Positions 61,223-64,000 of a stretch of DNA of 64,000 nt are shown here, in pieces (the stretch's first letter is position 1; each line of letters begins with the position of its first letter). The notes under the pieces were generated by a model. That model was not told the DNA's origin and did not search any database. It saw only the letters and a list, made by a program, of their open reading frames with translations. The stretch lies in the NCBI GenBank assembly GCA_007922305.1, contig ML677335.1:19316246-19380245 (forward strand), read 5' to 3'. The position numbers and the translations under genes were made by a program. The stretch is from Dermatemys mawii (taxonomy: Eukaryota; Chordata; Testudines; Dermatemydidae).

Positions 61223-61441
61223 TGTCTGTAGCTAACCATAACTATTAAAATAGCAGGCATGCAGCAAAGGATGATTATGACAGCCAAAGCAAGTAATGCT
61301 CCTTCTGTGTAGCCTACAGCTTGTGCCTGCTTCTTAACATTGGCCACCACGTCTGGGGTGCGGATTTCCAGAATACGTCCTCCTTGCCCAAGGTATGGCT
61401 GAAATTCTTTATTGATATCCAGCAGTTTTCCATCCAAGAAC
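61223..61441 (-). CDS. PCDH15: PCDH15 exon: membrane-proximal region and transmembrane helix
   Basis: This exon codes for the end of the protocadherin-15 ectodomain and its single membrane-spanning helix; the protein forms the lower part of the hair-cell tip link. The translation has the membrane-proximal stretch [10 protein letters not shown], then the RTPDV segment, then a hydrophobic run (about residues 46-69 of the exon, [13 protein letters not shown] and following) ending in VSYRQ. This matches my memory of mammalian PCDH15 almost residue for residue. On the minus strand the acceptor reads TTGAAG before G-TTC-TTG and the donor is ACA|GTAAGT, giving a 219-nt exon that enters and leaves in phase 2. 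No in-frame start belongs here; it is internal. In the family this helix contacts LHFPL5 in the transduction complex (established knowledge). The identification is secure; exact edges are by eye. Confidence 0.95.
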
Positions 61442-61748
61442 CTTCAATATTACAAAACAAAATTATTATAGCAGACCTGGTTAATTCTATCTACTAGTTC
61501 ACTGAGTTAATAACTATATGTTCTGTATATACTGCTATAGTATATGCCTCATCTTTATGTACTTATGAATCTTACTGTTCTTTCATAACCCCTTTTCAGT
61601 ATTATCACTGATGTATTTAATATTATTAATCTCCCCTAGAGACTGATACCCTGATGTGTTGGGGTCACCTGTATGTCTCCATGATCCCAAGAACTACTTC
61701 AGTGGGAGTTAGGGTTAAACAAACATGACAAATTGGCTTGATCTCTGT

Positions 61749-61750
<2 letters not shown>

Positions 61751-61779
<29 letters not shown>
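61751..61779. repeat. T29 homopolymer
   Basis: Twenty-nine T in a row, about 310 nt upstream of the TM exon acceptor in the PCDH15 sense direction, where it reads poly(A). It could be the tail of a retroposed copy or plain slippage. Confidence 0.9.
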
Positions 61780-61839
61780 GAAGTCTTCTGATCTTCCTGG
61801 TTGGGCATGAGATTGACTTAACCTCATACAATGCTTTTA

Positions 61840-62145
61840 TTTTGGAAATAGTAGAACAAATAAAACGCCAAATACAGATCCTTGGATCAGTAGATAGCTC
61901 AAATAGACAGCATGATGGATATCAGCCAAAAATAGCTTTGAAAGGACACTTTTGTCCTGAAAAACTGACTGTTCCAGGCTCGTTCCAAACTTTGGATGGG
62001 GTTTTGGAATGTGAAGACTACTTTACCATCAGAAAATCAGCCCAAATCATCAAAGAAATGAAAAATTATAACACAGACATTCATTGTATTAATGAATGCA
62101 GGTGGCCAGATGCAGGTATAATCAAAATAACTGCCTAGGAAAGAA
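61840..62145 (+). mobile_element. RTE-type LINE endonuclease fragment
   Basis: The plus strand encodes RKSAQIIKEMKNYNTDIHCI followed by NECRWPDAG. This is the helix and ISE-RW segment of an apurinic-type endonuclease domain, as in RTE-like LINEs ('TGK..Q..KEM..Y.ID..CISE.RW'). The upstream part is diverged. It is probably one element with the piece at 62625-62725. Confidence 0.6.
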
Positions 62146-62350
62146 TACTGTGGAAAAGGATCTGAGAGGTCATAGTGGATCACAGACTAAATATGAGTCA
62201 ACAGTGTAACACTGTTGCAAAAAAAGCAAACATCATTCTGGGACCTATTAACAGGAATATTGTAAGCAAGACTCAAGATATAATTCTTCTGCTCTACCCT
62301 GCACTGATTAGGCTTCAACTGGACCAGCAAATGAAAAGATGGATAGAACA
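62145..62350 (+). repeat. CR1 internal fragment, plus strand
   Basis: GAAAAGGATCTGAGAGGTCA, GAGTCAACAGTGTAACACTG, TTGCAAAAAAAGCAAACATC and GCTCTACCCTGCACTGATTA follow the CR1 region just upstream of its 3' end very closely. Confidence 0.85.
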
Positions 62351-62404
62351 CTTCCCATGACATCCTTAATAGAGTCTCACCCAGAAATAACATTTAACTT
62401 TGAT

Positions 62405-62610
62405 AATTCTAGAATCATAGGGCTAGAAGGGACTGCAAGGGTCATCTAGTTTAAACCCTGCCAAGATGCAGGATTTTTTGTGTCTAAACTATACAAGACA
62501 GATTGCCATCCAGCCTGCTTTTGAAAGCCTCCAGCAAAGGAACTTCCACAACCTCCCTAGACAGTCTGTTTTATTGTCCTACTGTTTTTACAGTTAGGTA
62601 ATCCCCCTTC
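62405..62610 (-). repeat. CR1 3' end, minus strand
   Basis: AGAATCATAGGGCTAGAAGG, GGGTCATCTAGTTTAAACCC, ACTTCCACAACCTCCCTAGA and TTTTACAGTTAGGTAATCCC are the reverse complement of a CR1 3' end. Confidence 0.85.
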
Positions 62611-62624
62611 CCCATCTTTTGTAG

Positions 62625-62725
62625 GGAAGATGGCAGAACTTGATGTTTGTTGTGAGGATATTACTCTGGATGAACTTAAAGTGCCCATAGAAAGATTAAA
62701 GAACAAATCACCAGGTAAATATCAA
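62625..62725 (+). mobile_element. RTE-type LINE linker fragment
   Basis: The frame ELDVCCEDITLDELKVPIER followed by LKNKSPG is the 'eEl..aI..LKN.KSPG' segment that sits before the reverse transcriptase core in many LINEs. It lies on the same strand as the endonuclease piece, beyond the CR1 pieces. Confidence 0.5.
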
Positions 62726-63569
62726 ATCACAGCAGAAGCCCCCTCTCTCCCAGCCCACTCTAGGCTTCAGAGCCCAAGCTCAACCTTCAGCTTAAACTGC
62801 AAAGTACTAATATACAGCTATTTTTACAGCATAAACCACTAATTTGAGTCTTTTGACCTGGGCTGGGAGGCTCACTCAAAATGTTTAATATCCTGACTGA
62901 CCTCACTTCCCTCATATTAAAAGGAATGGGATTTCATGGAAAATATGCACTAAACGGCCTTTCAGTAACTTTTGATCTCATTCTTATATCTGCTCTGCCT
63001 AAGAAGGTTGATCATTTAGTCTCTAAGTGTTTGATATTTATCCAACAAAGCATATCATGTACTGGGCCAGATTTTTTCCTGTGCCAAGATCTGCTTGGTG
63101 CTGGGGGGAAATCATCAAGCCACAATTATCAAACCACACCTGCTCCATTGACTGTGTAAATTAGAGAAAGCTAGGAAAATGCCCTGTATGCCCAGGTGGG
63201 GGTGGCTGATGCAGGAACCTGTTCAAGCTAGTTGATAGTACCTTCTCTGTCAAGGGAATTCTTAGCTGAGCAGGTGTATCCAGATTCCTGAATGGCATAC
63301 AAAGGAACTGGAACAGGTGAAAATAATGCCCACAATCTTTATAATATGTTAACTACATTAAGTAGAGCACTATCATACATTTTTAAACTTAGTTTGGGAC
63401 TCAGGAAAGTTGCCAATCTGACATCAATGTAAACTGAGTCTTCTATTTATTCAGAGAATGTACAGTACAAAAATCAGTGTTAAATCAACATATATTTCCC
63501 ATATATGCCACCATATATTTCCGACCCTCTTCTGGAATAAGTAATACTACTATAGTATAATGTATGCAG

Positions 63570-63710
63570 TGTAGTCATAGCAGTGGTGGTCCCACCCAAC
63601 ATATTAGAGAGACAACATGGATGATGTAGTATCTTTTACTAGATGAAGTTCTATTGATGAGAGAGAAAAGCTTTCGAAGACAAGCTTTGTGTGGCTCAAA
63701 AGCCTGCCTC
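63570..63710. repeat. Dispersed turtle repeat
   Basis: ACCCAACATATTAGAGAGAC, GTATCTTTTACTAGATGAAG, TGATGAGAGAGAAAAGCTTT and CGAAGACAAGCTTTG correspond to a repeat common in turtles and other reptiles ('ATTAGAGAGACAAGGTGGGTGAGGTAATATCTTTT'). Confidence 0.7.
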
Positions 63711-64000
63711 TTTCTGCTGAGATTTTTACCAAGAAAGCAATTGAGATAACCTTGTCCACTATACACTGGATACATCATATTTGCTCATTTTACATATGTC
63801 ATCAAGACAGCCATCAGACAACAACACAATCTGATCACAACCAACATTGACTAACACTATAAATTCTGGTCTATTAGTAGAAATCTATAATAACAGAGGT
63901 ACGAAAATAGACAAAGGAGTTTGCCAGGATAGGTTTAGACATTGCTGTGATTTAGAGTTAATTATCAGGAACTACATTCCACTGTCATTACTCGAAATCT

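Larger units (their letters stand above)
61442..64000 (-). other. PCDH15: PCDH15 intron upstream of the TM exon, repeat-rich
   Basis: No further PCDH15 exon is visible up to the window edge. The interval holds a run of 29 T at 61751-61779, an RTE-type LINE relic in two pieces, two CR1 pieces in opposite orientations, and a dispersed turtle repeat near 63.57-63.70 kb. The stretch 62.75-63.55 kb shows nothing I recognise. Confidence 0.7.

Noticed and set aside
1..64000. CRISPR array, operon, phage or other prokaryotic system
   Set aside because: Spliced vertebrate exons and reptile retroelements throughout; no regularly spaced direct repeats and no tightly packed genes.

Overview
The window is vertebrate nuclear DNA, very probably from a turtle. 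It holds no compact gene set, only a few spliced exons spread over AT-rich DNA. The dispersed repeats are the ones I know from chelonian genomes: CR1 LINEs, the TAGGGTGACCAG-ended hAT-like element, the SINE-like repeat whose head reads GGGGTAGCCGTGTTAG, Harbinger elements with a Myb/SANT gene, and MIR-like SINEs. The turtle assignment rests on recognising these families by eye; no search was run.

The one host gene I can support is the 3' end of PCDH15 (protocadherin-15, the lower half of the hair-cell tip link), on the minus strand from about 61.4 kb down to 29.3 kb. In transcript order: the transmembrane exon (61223-61441), a 9-nt microexon (57843-57851), a shared cytoplasmic exon (54126-54236), then a choice. 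Splicing to 49293 gives the proline-rich CD1 ending. Skipping it runs through exons of 22, 39, 74 and 136 nt (42414-42435, 39981-40019, 38244-38317, 37229-37364) to one of two further terminal exons: a long charge-segregated Ser/Asp/Glu-rich one (34589-36331, CD2-like) or a shorter one (29302-29853, CD3-like). Reading phases join without a break along all three routes, and all three proteins end in a class I PDZ-binding motif.

From 1 to 29.3 kb (downstream of PCDH15) I see no host gene, only layered transposon remains: a decayed transposon-type ORF (2.4-3.1 kb), a broken Harbinger element with its SANT gene and transposase converging (10.0-13.5 kb), a CR1 copy with two palindromic MITEs inserted in it (18.0-21.4 kb), a solo LTR (25.5-26.3 kb) and opposed CR1 3' ends (27.7-28.7 kb). 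The PCDH15 introns carry further MITEs, a complete hAT-like element with target duplication (56.3 kb), two striking inverted repeats (57.3 and 60.0 kb), and an RTE-type LINE fragment split by CR1 pieces (61.8-62.7 kb).

I found no unknown multi-gene system. The observations most worth checking are the microexon with its CU tract and UGC motif next to the membrane-spanning exon of a hair-cell gene, the unusual CD2-like exon, and the perfect 33-bp palindrome.
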